Below are positions 1 through 10,300 of a stretch of 64,000 bases of DNA, piece after piece (position 1 is the stretch's first letter; each line of letters opens with the position of its first letter). A program made the position numbers and the translations under genes. The DNA comes from Trichobilharzia szidati. Its lineage: Eukaryota; Platyhelminthes; Trematoda; Strigeidida; Schistosomatidae. The stretch is taken from contig OX235272.1 in the NCBI GenBank assembly GCA_944472155.2, positions 16,662,354-16,726,353 of the forward strand, written 5' to 3'. The notes beneath the pieces are model-generated. The model did no database searches and was not told where the DNA came from. It saw nothing but the letters and a program-made list of their open reading frames with translations.

Positions 1-394
1 CCGACCGAAAATCGTGCATCTCAGTTACGTAGTGCCTGGATTCGATACCACTTTGTCTTATATTTACGAATATCAGTCAGCGTATTTAATCCTTACACAG
101 TGCATACTTTCATATTGGGGTGATTTATTAAGCTAATGAAGTTTTTTTGTTTTGTTTTTAAAATTTCACTTTGAACTTACCATACCTCATATCATACTAC
201 CACCTAATTTTGTTTTAAATCAGGTAAGAATTGTCATACAAATAAATTATGCATACAGACTATAAACTCACTACTCAGTTTTACGAGATGAAGTATGTGG
301 TGTGTACTCGGTGACATGTTCCTTAGTAGGCGACTTTTTCAAATGTTAGGTTGTTTGGGAAAAATTTGACCGACTTAAATGTAGATTTCATTCA
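1..394. other. Unassigned AT-rich sequence
   Basis: No coding exon, RNA gene or recognised repeat was seen here. It may be an intron of the helicase gene whose first visible exon begins at 6962, or intergenic DNA; the sequence does not decide between them. Confidence 0.3.
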
Positions 395-578
395 CTGACC
401 GACTGACTGACTGACTGGTTTCAGCATAGAACTTTGCACCGATGTGCAGCAGTTCTAGTCGCCACACTTCACTTAGCACACAAATTAAGAGAAGAAAGTA
501 AAAAGAAATGCAAAACAGACACCGTAAACAAAGATATTACGCAAAAACAATAGTAATATGGAAGAACCATATTGGCAT

Positions 579-1889
579 CTACACCTGCCATTGGGAACGA
601 TTTTGAGCTATATCAACATCTCTCTCTCTCCAGTCATTGGTGTTTACCGTCCTTAGGAACCCAACCAGGAAGACTACACCTTCCTCATAGTTTAAACTAA
701 CTGTTGTGAATTTCATTGACTGATGAAGCCATGTTTTCGTTTGACCACCATTGGCTCTTTTCCAACCTGACCCTATGTCAGCTAACATTGCCCGTCAAGG
801 AAGACGATAGCTAGGCCTGCGTAACACATGCCCTAACCATTTCAATCAATGCAGATGCTTCACAGTCTCGTTGATTGATTTTCCCTCCTTATCTGGCACT
901 CGACCGATGCGTAACCTCAATATTGCTCACTTTATTGTACCACTTCACACGGGAGATAGAACGCAGGCACTTATGATCAAAGACAGCTAGCCTGCCTTTT
1001 CTTGTCTTCCACTCTCAATGGTCAGGTCTCACAGCCATAAAGGAGGACGGAGTGGACTGTTGAGCAGTACACACGCCCTTTGGTCGATAGTCGGATATCA
1101 CGTCTACGCCAGAGACGGCGTAAACTGGCATATGCGAAACTAGCCCTCTGTATTCGTGCTGAGATTTCGTCAGAGATCAACCCACTGACGTTGGCTGATG
1201 CAACTTCCCAAATAAGTGAAGCCGTCAACGTGCTCTACCACTTCACTTCCTATTTTTAAGCTTGGAGTCAATGTAGTCCAGTCCTGTAGCATTATCCTAG
1301 GAGGCAGGACTATATTATCTGTATATTCTAAGTCAACAAGATTATTTCCTGATGGTAACAAGTCAATCCCTGAGTCGCTGAAGTCAGCAGTTAGGGTTAA
1401 TTACATTAGTGCATCTATGATGAAATTAAATGGAAATGGGGACAGTGGGCATCCCTGACGGACACCACTAGTTATCACCACTTCAGATGACAACTCGCCG
1501 TAAGCCCTCACCTGGCTGCATGAGTTCGAGTAGAGTGCCTTGATTAGTGCAACGTATTTTCTCGACACTGCATTCACAGCCAAACATCGCCATAGTACCT
1601 ATCGGTCAACGGAATTGAATATTGCCTTTAGGTCAAGAAATATGACGACTGTTGGACGCCGGTAAGTATGCCTATGTTCCAGAATCTGTCGAAGGGTGAA
1701 GATATGATCAATACACCCTCTTCCTGGTCTAGAGCCTGCCTGGTTCTGTCGTGTTTGTTCCTTCTGTGGACCGCTTGGTTTACGCATTATTATTGAGCCT
1801 AGAACTTCAGATACCATATTAGTCAAGCCAATCCCCCTGTGATTATCACGGAAAGACTTGTTTCCCTTCTTGTGTATCGGGATAATCAA
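579..1889 (-). pseudogene. Reverse transcriptase region of RTE-A element (broken)
   Basis: Minus-strand fragments carry the RT palm. A block with RQGCPLSPF and FNFIID lies at 1401-1583, and the start of the RT core with an FLDLKAIFNSVDR-type motif lies at 1599-1889. The catalytic YADD box has become YTDN near 1330. Just after it, about 35 residues present in the sister copy near 51050 are missing, so the catalytic region is both mutated and deleted. The C-terminal part (579-1260) keeps the LLYGCET and GSGWKRA blocks shared with the other family-A copies. It cannot encode an active enzyme. Confidence 0.85.
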
Positions 1890-1940
1890 TGACTTACACC
1901 AACCCGACGGGACTTCCTCTGATTCCCAAACGCTGCCTAA

Positions 1941-3480
1941 TTACTCAGTTAACGTAGACAGTAAACTGTCTCCTCCATCCTTAAACACCTCTGGAGTCAT
2001 TCCATCGGGTCCCACAGCCTTGCCCCTTTTCAGACTAATGAAAGCCTTAGTAATCTCAGTTAGGGACGGAGGACCTGTGCCTATATCCCATTCAAGGAGG
2101 TGTTGAATGTTCAGTAGGTTGAGCGCAGCTGTAGGCCAATTAAACTGCTCCTCAAAGTGTTCTTTCCAACGTCCTAGTCGTCTATCCTGGGAGCTAATTA
2201 TGGTGCCATTTTTCTCAGAGATTGTTTCACTTATCGTTTGCCTTCTACCACCTGTTTCCCTGATAAGTCTAAATAGTTGTCTGGTGTTACCAATCGCCGA
2301 TGCCTTTTCCATTTCTTTCGCTTTTGTCGCCCACCACTGTTCACGGTCGTTACGAAGGCTTCTTGTTAGTTTTCGTTTGAGTAGCTTTCGCTCCTCATCA
2401 TAATCTGAGCTTGCCGGAATCAGTCTTCTTGCGTCAATTAGTTCGGATGAGGCGGTAGAGATCCAATGGCTCTTACTAACTTTTGGTTTTAGGTTGTTAA
2501 CAGCTTTTACAGCTGTGTCTACAGCTAACTGTATGTTGTGCCAGGCTACCTCAGGAGGAGTCCTGCTGTTGACCTCAGATACACGTTTCGCTATTTTTTC
2601 CTTAAATGGGGACTCAGTGTCTCGATCTAGTTGGGGATGTAGCTGTTTCGCTGCCAGCAATTTCTTATGTCCTTTTAGTCGTAAGCATAAATGTGCGCGG
2701 ACCAGAGCGTGATCAGAGTCTACGCACGTGTTCCAGAAGGAGCGGCAGTCTTCTACTGACCCTCGCCAACGATACTCTATCAGTATGTGGTCTATCTGAG
2801 TCCAGTGTTGATTTGGTGATGGAGGTCGCCAGGTTACACAATGTCTCTCTTTGTGCCTAAAGTTAGTGCTGACTAGGAACAGATGATTATCTGAACAGAA
2901 TTGTAGAAGACGATTACCGTTGTCGGTTCGTCGGCAGGGAACTCCATACGTACTGTCAATATACTTCTCAGTCTGACCTAACTTCCCTACTTGGGCATAA
3001 AAGTCGCCTGCTAAAATAGCTATATCTGAGCGTTTTGCCTTTTGCAGCAAATTAGACAGTTTCAGGCAGAAGTCATCCTTTAGTTCATCCTGAACTGCAG
3101 TCTGCTAGGGTGTAAGCGGAGATTATGAAAAGACAGCGGCGGGACCCGTTCAGATGGACTGCACACATGCGAATATCTACTGGGATCCAGTCAAGAAAGG
3201 ATTTTTCCGCCCTAAAACTCAGTGCCATCCCAACACATGCGAGTCCTCGCTAGCTAGCTGAGGGTCTCCTGACAACCTTAAAGTGAATTTTGCAGATTCA
3301 CCTTGTTGGCCGGGTGGAGTTAAGTGAATGACCGTACTCGGGTCTTGTATGCGTGTCTCCAAGAAACAACATACGTCCATGGCTCAAGATGCCAGAGTTC
3401 TTGCTAGTGATTCCTGTTGTCCGGTATGGCAGAGGGTCCTGACGTTGAATGCTCCTGTATGAAGTTGGCGACGTGGCTTT
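1941..3480 (-). pseudogene. APE-type endonuclease and linker of RTE-A element (broken)
   Basis: The longest surviving frame (1941-3050, 369 codons) begins inside the endonuclease. It shows the AILAGDF motif, a downstream QIDHILI motif and SDHALV, which correspond to the late metal-binding and catalytic blocks of AP-endonuclease-like domains. The upstream part, with NVRTLCRTGQQ and ETRIQDPSTV blocks, sits in other frames at about 3298-3480. The frame then runs through a charged linker to RGKAVGPDGMTPEVFK, the usual entry to the RT domain. The known role is nicking the target site for target-primed reverse transcription. The frameshifts make it a pseudogene. Confidence 0.85.
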
Positions 3481-4041
3481 AAGAGGCTGTCGGGGTGTTT
3501 CTATAGCTCTCATCGTTGTTTGTGGTCACATAGTGAAGTGAAGATGATTCACTAATCTGAAGAATAGTACTGACTGTAGTAGGGAAGTAAGATGATGAAG
3601 GTGATCTGGGTAAAGGAGAATGATGCTCAGGAAGGCTTCGTGTGCTTTTGGAAGTGTGTGGACGGTTGTTACTTCCCGGCTGCCCACACCGTGGAAGTTG
3701 ATTGATTCTTCGGGTACCTGAAACAGAAAGTGGGTTAGTGTTGTGTAACCGCAAAACCCAGGGGACAACTGCTTGAGGCCGGTTACACACGGCCTATATG
3801 AACTGGTTTCTTGGGTTGGTTCCGTATTAGAAAATTTACTGCCGTAGGGGTAAGACGGGATGTAGAATTGTTGGGGTCGACCTTTTCTAAACACCGCTCT
3901 CTCCAGAGTGGAGAGACGACAGCATAGCTGGCTGGCATCCTGGTCACCTGAGGGAAACATCTCACTGCTGTTACATCCCTGTTCCCCAGCAGTAGGACTT
4001 CTCCCATAGACCCCCAACATAGTGTAAAGAAAGATTCTCAC
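3479..4041 (-). pseudogene. 5' coding region of RTE-A element
   Basis: Two overlapping minus-strand frames (3526-4041 and 3479-3790) are repeated almost unchanged at 17985-18501, which marks them as the 5' region of family A and not a host gene. They contain Ser/Thr/Pro-rich sequence such as [16 protein letters not shown] and no recognised domain. Which frame was translated in the active ancestor is not clear from two decayed copies. Confidence 0.6.
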
Positions 4042-4203
4042 ACAATGCCGGGAACTGCTTTTAGTCTAATCGCTATCCTAACGACCTTCCTGGCATGGTA
4101 GGACCTTCAGGAACAATAGTATTAGCCGTGTAGCTGGTTGGGTCATTGCGATGTGGAAGCCCGTCCACCACGTGAAGGTAGCAGCTATCAGTCGGGAGAT
4201 TTC

Positions 4204-4695
4204 ATTGCAAACCAATGTCATTGAAAGAAGCATTGATTAACTGTGTAATCATGGTTCGAGACCTTTCAGCTGTACGTCGCCCGTATTACTGATTGACAAA
4301 GGTTGTCTTCCGTCTCAGTTAGCTGAGAGGTAAATGTTACCTCCTAGTAAGCTAACGGTCGTGGGTTCGAGCACTGTTGAAGTTAAGGGTGAGTACTGCT
4401 GAAGAGCCCCAAAATCAGGATGAAACAGTTGTTCCGTGCTCTCTGGTTTTCAATGCTTCTCCAATTGCTTTTGGGTTGCTGACGAAATCTACGTTACCGG
4501 TTGATAGTTATTTCGTCTCGTTTCATTTTCATCAGTGGCACTCGATGAATCAATTTCTTCGTAGTTTATTTTACTGGAATAACTGAGTAGCATTCACGTA
4601 ATATTGTTGTTGATGTCTTTTAATTAATTATCCTATAAAACTGGAACCTCGAAACGGTAAAATTGAATCGAAATCTTTGTTTTTTAACAATAATT
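4204..4695 (+). mobile_element. tRNA-headed SINE with SM-alpha-like hammerhead relic
   Basis: The unit has a tRNA-like head with a box-B-like gtgggttcgagcactg at about 4361-4376. A degenerate hammerhead region at 4391-4443 follows, then a long AT-rich tail. An inverted copy of the whole unit lies at 10262-10740. Because two separate copies share both ends, the limits are probably real, but no clean target-site duplication was identified. Confidence 0.6.
4391..4443 (+). ncRNA. Degenerate hammerhead ribozyme (SM-alpha type)
   Basis: The core words ctgaaga and gaaac are present. Stem I is largely kept, with gagtactg against ccgtgctc. Stem II (gcccc against aggat) has lost most of its pairing, so activity is doubtful. 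Confidence 0.5.
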
Positions 4696-4699
4696 TTAA

Positions 4700-5100
4700 T
4701 AGATTCTAATTAAATAGGTAGGGGAAGGGTTTTTTAGACACACGTTTCTACTGCCTTTTGAGGTAATAATCTAGTATGACCAATTCTTTGAGAATGGGCA
4801 TCGTTGAGTTCGCGCTACATGGAAGTACTCATGATCTCTGAAAGTTTTACACAATTCAAACTAGTAGTCATAGACTTGCTTTGGTGTCATGCTTTATTTT
4901 GACGGCATTGTGGATTATTCTATGCAATATCCTACTTTGGCTGACATACCGTGTCATTTTAAGATTTTTGATTAGACATCTATGATGTGTATTTCAACCA
5001 CTTTTTTTTGAAAGGTCAGTGAAGATGTCTGAAATAGAATGATTACTGTATCTAGCATGTACTCTTTTTTCCGTTGCGTTGCTTTGCGTTCTCAGTGTAA
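4700..5100. other. Unassigned sequence
   Basis: AT-rich DNA with no coding signal and no similarity that I could see to other parts of the window. Confidence 0.3.
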
Positions 5101-5104
5101 CATA

Positions 5105-5330
5105 GGCCTTCAAGCAATACAGTTTCAGTAGAGGTGGTGTTGTCTTTACGGGGTGGCGTTACTCGCCTCATACCCCCAACCTTCGCACTTTTCCCGACCC
5201 ACACTACCGGCTTGTAAGTTAGGCGAAGTTAAAGAGTGTGCTGAGCGACAATAGAACCTGGACTTCCCATTTGGCTGGCGGCCATTCCACCACTGAAGCA
5301 TTGGAATTACCCCCGGATTAATGCGCAACC
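5105..5330 (-). mobile_element. SINE type 1, degenerate copy
   Basis: It resembles the elements at 15700-15935 and 25443-25680. All share the sequence corresponding to cgcctcatacccccaaccttc and the following linker, then a poor tRNA-like head. This is the most diverged of the three; its box B is not convincing. Confidence 0.5.
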
Positions 5331-5339
5331 ATTAAATAT

Positions 5340-5570
5340 AAGTATAAAACTTGGGCACTGTGGTAGAGTGTAACTCCATTATGGATAAGATTTTATTTTG
5401 ATAAATTCCATACATATATATAAATTGAGGAAAAAGTTGTGTGAGTAACTTGATATGATTATGAGCAATAATTTGTGCTCGAAACACGGTCATCAGTTAA
5501 TATTACTGTGTAACACTGTGTGATTTATCAAAATAAAATCTTATCCATAATGGAACCATTAGATAGTTGT
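5340..5570 (+). repeat. Penelope-like terminal hairpin with hammerhead-like motif
   Basis: Inverted arms at 5371-5404 and 5524-5556 (ttatggataagattttat and its complement) enclose a structured segment. Inside, at 5446-5499, is a hammerhead-like fold described in the next entry. Similar material follows a Penelope-like element at 17180-17470 and recurs as a hairpin at 63565-63735. The assignment to Penelope-like elements comes from that linkage. Confidence 0.55.
5446..5499 (+). ncRNA. Hammerhead-like structured motif, atypical core
   Basis: Stem I pairs taacttgat with atcagtta with one bulged base. Stem II pairs gagca (5463-5467) with tgctc (5476-5480), which directly abuts gaaa (5481-5484). 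A minimal stem III with a three-base loop then leads to the expected cleavage triplet gtc (5489-5491). The usual ctgatga box reads atgatta plus one extra base. The related copy at 17322-17374 has gaaca/tgttc in stem II, a compensatory change. Cleavage activity is unproven. Confidence 0.45.
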
Positions 5571-5784
5571 TATTTAATGATTTTATTTTATCCCTTTGCA
5601 TTCCGAGTGGGACGTAGCTTCAAAAGTTTCTGTAGCATTGGTGTTCTTTTTAAGGTGTGGACTACCCAGCTTCATATCCATTCTTCCATCTTTACCAGCC
5701 AGCCGAGGTTTAGCAGTGTATCAGTTGGGTAGCGAATCCCACACCATGCCACTGAACTGCCTATAAACGTCAATATAGATATTT
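5571..5784. other. Unassigned sequence between Penelope-like fragments
   Basis: No coding signal. It may belong to a SINE on the minus strand but I could not define boxes A and B. Confidence 0.25.
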
Positions 5785-6016
5785 GTAAAAAATTATATTT
5801 GTAAAGTCTCAGCGAAATTGAAATGAGTAATTCCAACGTTTCCTATGTTCGGCAATCTGGTCCGAACTTCTTCAGGGAAATTAATCGAAATTAACATAAC
5901 AGAGGTTTATATATAAAAAAGGAACATCACTTGTTTTTAAAACCTTTGTCCAATCATGAGTCATTCAACAAGTATCAACTATTCTGTCAAATCTTGACGA
6001 CAGTTCATTTGAATCA

Positions 6017-6322
6017 TTGTGCAATCGAATTAAATTAACAAAGAAACTGTGTAATTGGCACAATCATCATCGTGTTTTCACTCTCCGTTGTCTGCAACAG
6101 AATGCATATCCTAAGTCTGTAGCTGTCGAATCACCTGACAACTCCAGTAGGTCGAATAAAGCAGCTCAATCTTCAGAAAGAAGACAAAGCAATAAGTCCG
6201 ACAGGGTGCTTAAACTAAACTCTAATCCTAAACATCATAATTTTGAAAATCCGTCTAATCATAATATTCTAGATACTAACAGTTTGAACAGACGTGAAGG
6301 TGTGATGTTAGCTGATGCATAG
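6017..6322 (+). pseudogene. Short ORF, probably N-terminal part of a Penelope-like polyprotein
   Basis: The frame is open from before 5980 through the direct-repeat sequence (SNLDDSSFES) and ends at 6322. It is basic, with an LTKKLCNWHNHHRVFT block, then Ser/Asn-rich low complexity. No conserved domain is visible. Its position inside terminal repeats suggests the start of a Penelope-like ORF whose RT and endonuclease have been deleted. That is an inference from position, not from a recognised motif. Confidence 0.35.
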
Positions 6323-6442
6323 GAAATCCTTATTAATAAATAATAAAAAAATGGATATGTATCACTAATTATTAATACTTGGTCAAAATTCTCGACTGTC
6401 CATATCTTCTTATGGAGACGTTAAGAAATGTTTTACAACTGT

Positions 6443-6447
<5 letters not shown>

Positions 6448-6478
<31 letters not shown>

Positions 6479-6480
6479 AC
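6448..6480. repeat. (CA)n microsatellite
   Basis: About fifteen CA units with one interruption near the end. Confidence 0.95.
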
Positions 6481-6961
6481 TCTGTTTAAAGTGTTTAACA
6501 AAGGTAGACCAATATTTTTAAGTCCGAGGTCAAATTTTGATCACAGCTCATAAAATTTTGTTTATTATACTTGTTGAATGACTCATGATTGGAGAAAGTT
6601 TTCAAAAACACAGTGATGTTCCTTTTATATACAAACCTCTGTTATGTTAATTTCGATTAATTTCCCTGAAGAAGTTCGGACCAGATTGCCGAACACAGGA
6701 AACGTTGGAATTACTCATTTCAATCTCGCTGAGATTTTACAAATATGTTTTTTTCTTACAAATGTCTACTTCTCACTCGGCGCCTAAATATTTTAGGACT
6801 ATTCTGTCAAATCTTGACGACAGTTCATTTGAGTCAATATAGATAGTTGACTGTCCTAATATCGAAAGCAGTTTTTTCTCTCTCCTGTTTTCTTTGCATA
6901 TTTTTTAAAAATAAAATTTCATAATTTCTAATCTATTCCCTCCCTGTTTTATATATTTAAG

Positions 6962-7301
6962 CTTAGCCTTAAAAAGATCTGGACGAATATTATTGGCTGA
7001 TGATATGGGTCTTGGTAAAACTATTCAATCGTTAGCTATTGCATTCGCTTATCACTCTGAATGGCCATTATTAATTATTGCTCCATCATCTGTACGATTT
7101 TCATGGAGAGATCAAATCATTCGTTGGCTTGGTAAAGCATTGAATTTAAATTTAACACATATTACTGTTGTTAACTCTGGTAAAGATATTACCACAGATT
7201 CGAATTCATTTAATCCCCCACCAATTACTATAATCAGTTATGATTTAATGAGTCGATATGGTAAAGAATTACTTAGACGAAGATATGGTGTTGTTATTGC
7301 A
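6962..7301 (+). CDS. SMARCAL1: SMARCAL1-like exon with helicase motifs I and Ia
   Basis: The acceptor is the AG at 6960-6961 after a T-rich tract. The exon enters at the third codon position and leaves in phase 0 at a GTAAGT donor (7302). It encodes [18 protein letters not shown], the Walker A region, then [14 protein letters not shown] (Ia), and ends with YGVVIA just before the DESH box. The preceding exon, expected to carry the RPYQ-type lead-in, was not found in the window. Confidence 0.92.
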
Positions 7302-10300
7302 GTAAGTAAAATGTTATTCTTCTGTTTCTACTGATGCTCATGATTTATTAATTTTTATTCCTTCAATGCAGAGTCTACTGAACACCTTGAGCAACAATCT
7401 TCGTATATTTGGCATGCGATTTGCCCCTGTAAAATGTAAGATGATGCTGCAGGATTGGACTACACCGACCCCTAGATTAGAAATAGGAAGTGAAGTGGTA
7501 GAGCACATGGACCGCTTCACTTACTTGGGAAGTACCATCAGCCCCAACGGGTTGATCTCCGACGAAATGTCAGCACGAATACAGAGGGCTAGTTTCGCAT
7601 GTGCCAGTTTACGCCGTCTCTGACGTAGACGCGATATCCGACTACCGACCAAAGGGTGTGTGTACTGCTCAACAGTCCGTCCGTCCTCCTTTATGGCTGT
7701 GAGACCTGGCCATTGAGAGCAGAAGACATGAGAAGATTAGCTGTCTTCGATCATAGGTGTCTGCGTTCTATCTCCCGTGTGAAGTGGTATAATAAGTTGA
7801 AAAATATTGAGGTTAGGCATCGAGTGCTAGGTAAGGTGGGGAAATCAATTGACGAAACTGTGAAATTACATCGACTGAGATGGTTAGGACATGTGTTACG
7901 TATGCCTAGTCATCGCCTTCCTCGACGTCGACGGGCAATGTTAGCTGATATAGGGCCAGGCTGGAAAAGAGCTAGCGGCGGTCAAACCAAAACATGGCAC
8001 CAGTCAATGAAAGACACAACAGTTAGTTTATTCTGGTCACGTAGGATGGTGTAGGCTTCCTGACTGGTTGGGGTCGTCGGGACGGTAGAAACCAATGGTT
8101 GGAAACAATTGGTGACATGGCTCAAAATCGTTCCCAATGGCTGGCGCAGATACATCCACTCCTTGTGACTTGTGGTTTCCAATGAAACTGTTTTGTTCTT
8201 CGTTATTACTATTCCTTTGTCTCACACCTCTATTTACTGTCTATACTATGCATTTCTCCTAGTTTCTTCTCTTTCTTTGTTTGCTACATGTGGGGAGTGT
8301 GGCGACTTGAACTGCCGCAGATATGCGCAAAGTTCTATGTCGAAAACCGACCGACCTTCATTGGTTTCTGTTTTCATTGTCTCTTTTTTAGGAGAAGAAA
8401 AACAATAATAATAATAATTTGATTTATTCCGGAAACAGTACTAGTGGTATAGTGTGGAATTTTCAGCACATATCTACAATGTTTGCATCTAATTTTATCA
8501 AACATTTAAAAGGAGTATTTCAAAAAAATTAATATAAAGACAACAACAACAAAAAAACACACGAAAAACACAAAAATAATAAAAAAATTCGTAAAAATAC
8601 CAAGAAGTAGAAAGGAAAATAAACAACAACTCAGTATTGGGTAGTGGAAGCTTTGATATGATTATGCATGGTGACAGTAAAGCTATAGTCATACAAGAAG
8701 TTATGAAATGATATTTAAGAATGTTTATCGCAAAGATGATTAGTTAATTCGGTTGAAACAACACTAAACAATCATAAAATAAGATTTCAGGGTTGTTGTT
8801 TTGTTTTTTATTGTCAGGTCTAATGCAGTGTTTGTAGTGTTAGTGTGAGTAATCCTGCATAATACAAGATTTTAAGGTGGTGATAATGGCGTTTACAACC
8901 AATGATTGTCAGTTAATATTGCCGATAAAAAAACAACTACAAAAACTAATAATTACATGATGGTTAATGACAAGACAATTTTGTAATACTCATAGTGCTA
9001 ATATAGTCGGAACCAGTAGATACACAAAAGAAGGAATACAGTTAAGTACAAAAAGTAAGCCAATGTTATAATTTAGGTAGCTAAGTATGTTTAAGAAGGA
9101 GTTCACTATAGAATACGAAATAAGAGAGAAATAAAAGAGCCTAAAATAATGTTATTAACAACAAAGCAAGTCATAGGTTTCGCGTTTAACATTGTCTCTG
9201 TCACTTAGAACACGGGCCAAGTATGGTATCGTTGAGTTCCTTTACTTGGTTGTATGATGATAGATTATTTTATACTGATTTCTGGTTCTACTTGATGAGA
9301 GATAAGGCGATGGTTGGGAATAGAGCGGGTGTTGGGTGAGGGAGAATATGGTTTTAGACCATTTTTCGCATGTGTTGAGATGCCTTTCAACTAATGTAGT
9401 GATGAGGTGACTGAGTTTTACACCACTAGTCCTACTGACTACCTTCAACATCCTTCTCAGGATGATGTAGTCCTTTTTCAGTAGCCCAGAAAAGACTAAC
9501 GGGGAGCAGTAAAGTAGAATAGGTAAGATGCAAGAGTTGACAAATTGTGAAAGTAGTGGTTGGGTGATTCCAGATTGTCTAAGTTTCTTAATGTAGTAGG
9601 TTAAACAGAACAGAACAGACAGATAGAACAAATATCACTGGCAGCGAGGATCAGTAAAGCAAGACAAGCTTTCACTACTCTCAAGTCTGTGTGGAGGTCA
9701 ACAATCAGCACTCAACATCAAAAATAACATCCGTATTTTCAACTCCAATGTGAAGTCAGTCAGTGCTACTCACTATACGGATGGATCAGAGACTTGCACT
9801 GTGCGTCATAAAGAGCATCTCAAACAAACTACACACCTTCATCAACAGTTGTCTTCGCTCAATACCACTCAAGATCAGATGGCCGGCCAGAAAAGATCAG
9901 CAACAGAGAGGGATCTCTGGCAATGAGCGAACCAACTCAGCAGGAACCGATTGTGAAACAAATAGGCAGGAAGAAATGGAGATGGATTGGCTGGCCATAC
10001 TCTGAGAAAACAAACCATCAAGTGAGTGACATCACTAGACAATCCATTGCTCGAGTGGAACCCGAAAGGGAAGTGGCGAGTTGGTCGTCAGTGCAAGGGT
10101 GACTTGGAAGAGGTCATGTAAAGAGGAGATGAAAACGTGTGGGCAGACTTGGAGCCAGGTGAAGACTCTAGCAGAGAACCGAACGTAATGGAGACGCACG
10201 GCTGAAGCCCTATGTTCCTCTAGGAATTAAAAGAAACAATAATAATAATAAAATTATTGTTAAAAGCAAGGATTTCGATTCAATTTTGCCGTTTCGAGGT

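Larger units (their letters stand above)
396..4203 (-). mobile_element. RTE/SR2-like non-LTR retrotransposon, family A, near full length, decayed
   Basis: Reading on the minus strand from about 4203 down to 396, the order is a 5' coding region, an APE-type endonuclease, a reverse transcriptase, and a 3' tail of GACT repeats at 396-418. This order and the short tandem-repeat tail fit the RTE clade, to which schistosome SR2 belongs. The reading frame is broken by stops and frameshifts and the element looks dead. Its 5' boundary is placed where similarity to the second copy at 17985-18655 ends. At roughly 3.8 kb it is close to the length expected of a full-length RTE element. It lies outside the visible exons of the host gene. 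Confidence 0.85.
5785..6840 (+). mobile_element. Penelope-like element remnant with direct and inverted terminal repeats
   Basis: A 200-bp segment at about 5820-5990 is repeated inverted at about 6560-6760. Both contain the strand-complementary gaggtttatata, tgatgttcc and ccgaagaagt-type blocks. In addition, tcaaatcttgacgacagttc occurs as a direct repeat near 5984 and near 6812. Combined direct and inverted terminal repeats are typical of Penelope-like elements. The core holds one short open frame (6017-6322) described separately. A terminal fragment of the same family lies on the minus strand at 45360-45515. Confidence 0.55.

Noticed and set aside
3526..4041. Independent host gene of 171 codons
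   Set aside because: Repeated at 17985-18501 next to other RTE-A sequence, so it is the element's own 5' region.
6448..6480. CRISPR-like short repeats
   Set aside because: Plain CA microsatellite; no spacer-repeat alternation anywhere in the window.
4700..6960. Upstream exon carrying the HARP repeat or the helicase lead-in
   Set aside because: No matching coding block with splice sites was found in 1-6960; the missing exons are likely left of the window.
7338..7520. Minus-strand ORF with [20 protein letters not shown]
   Set aside because: It is the antisense of the RTE-A coding strand and recurs antisense to the other RTE-A copies.
8498..8692. Small Leu/Phe-rich membrane-like protein on the minus strand
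   Set aside because: It is the AT-rich 3' end of the CR1-like LINE read in a chance frame.
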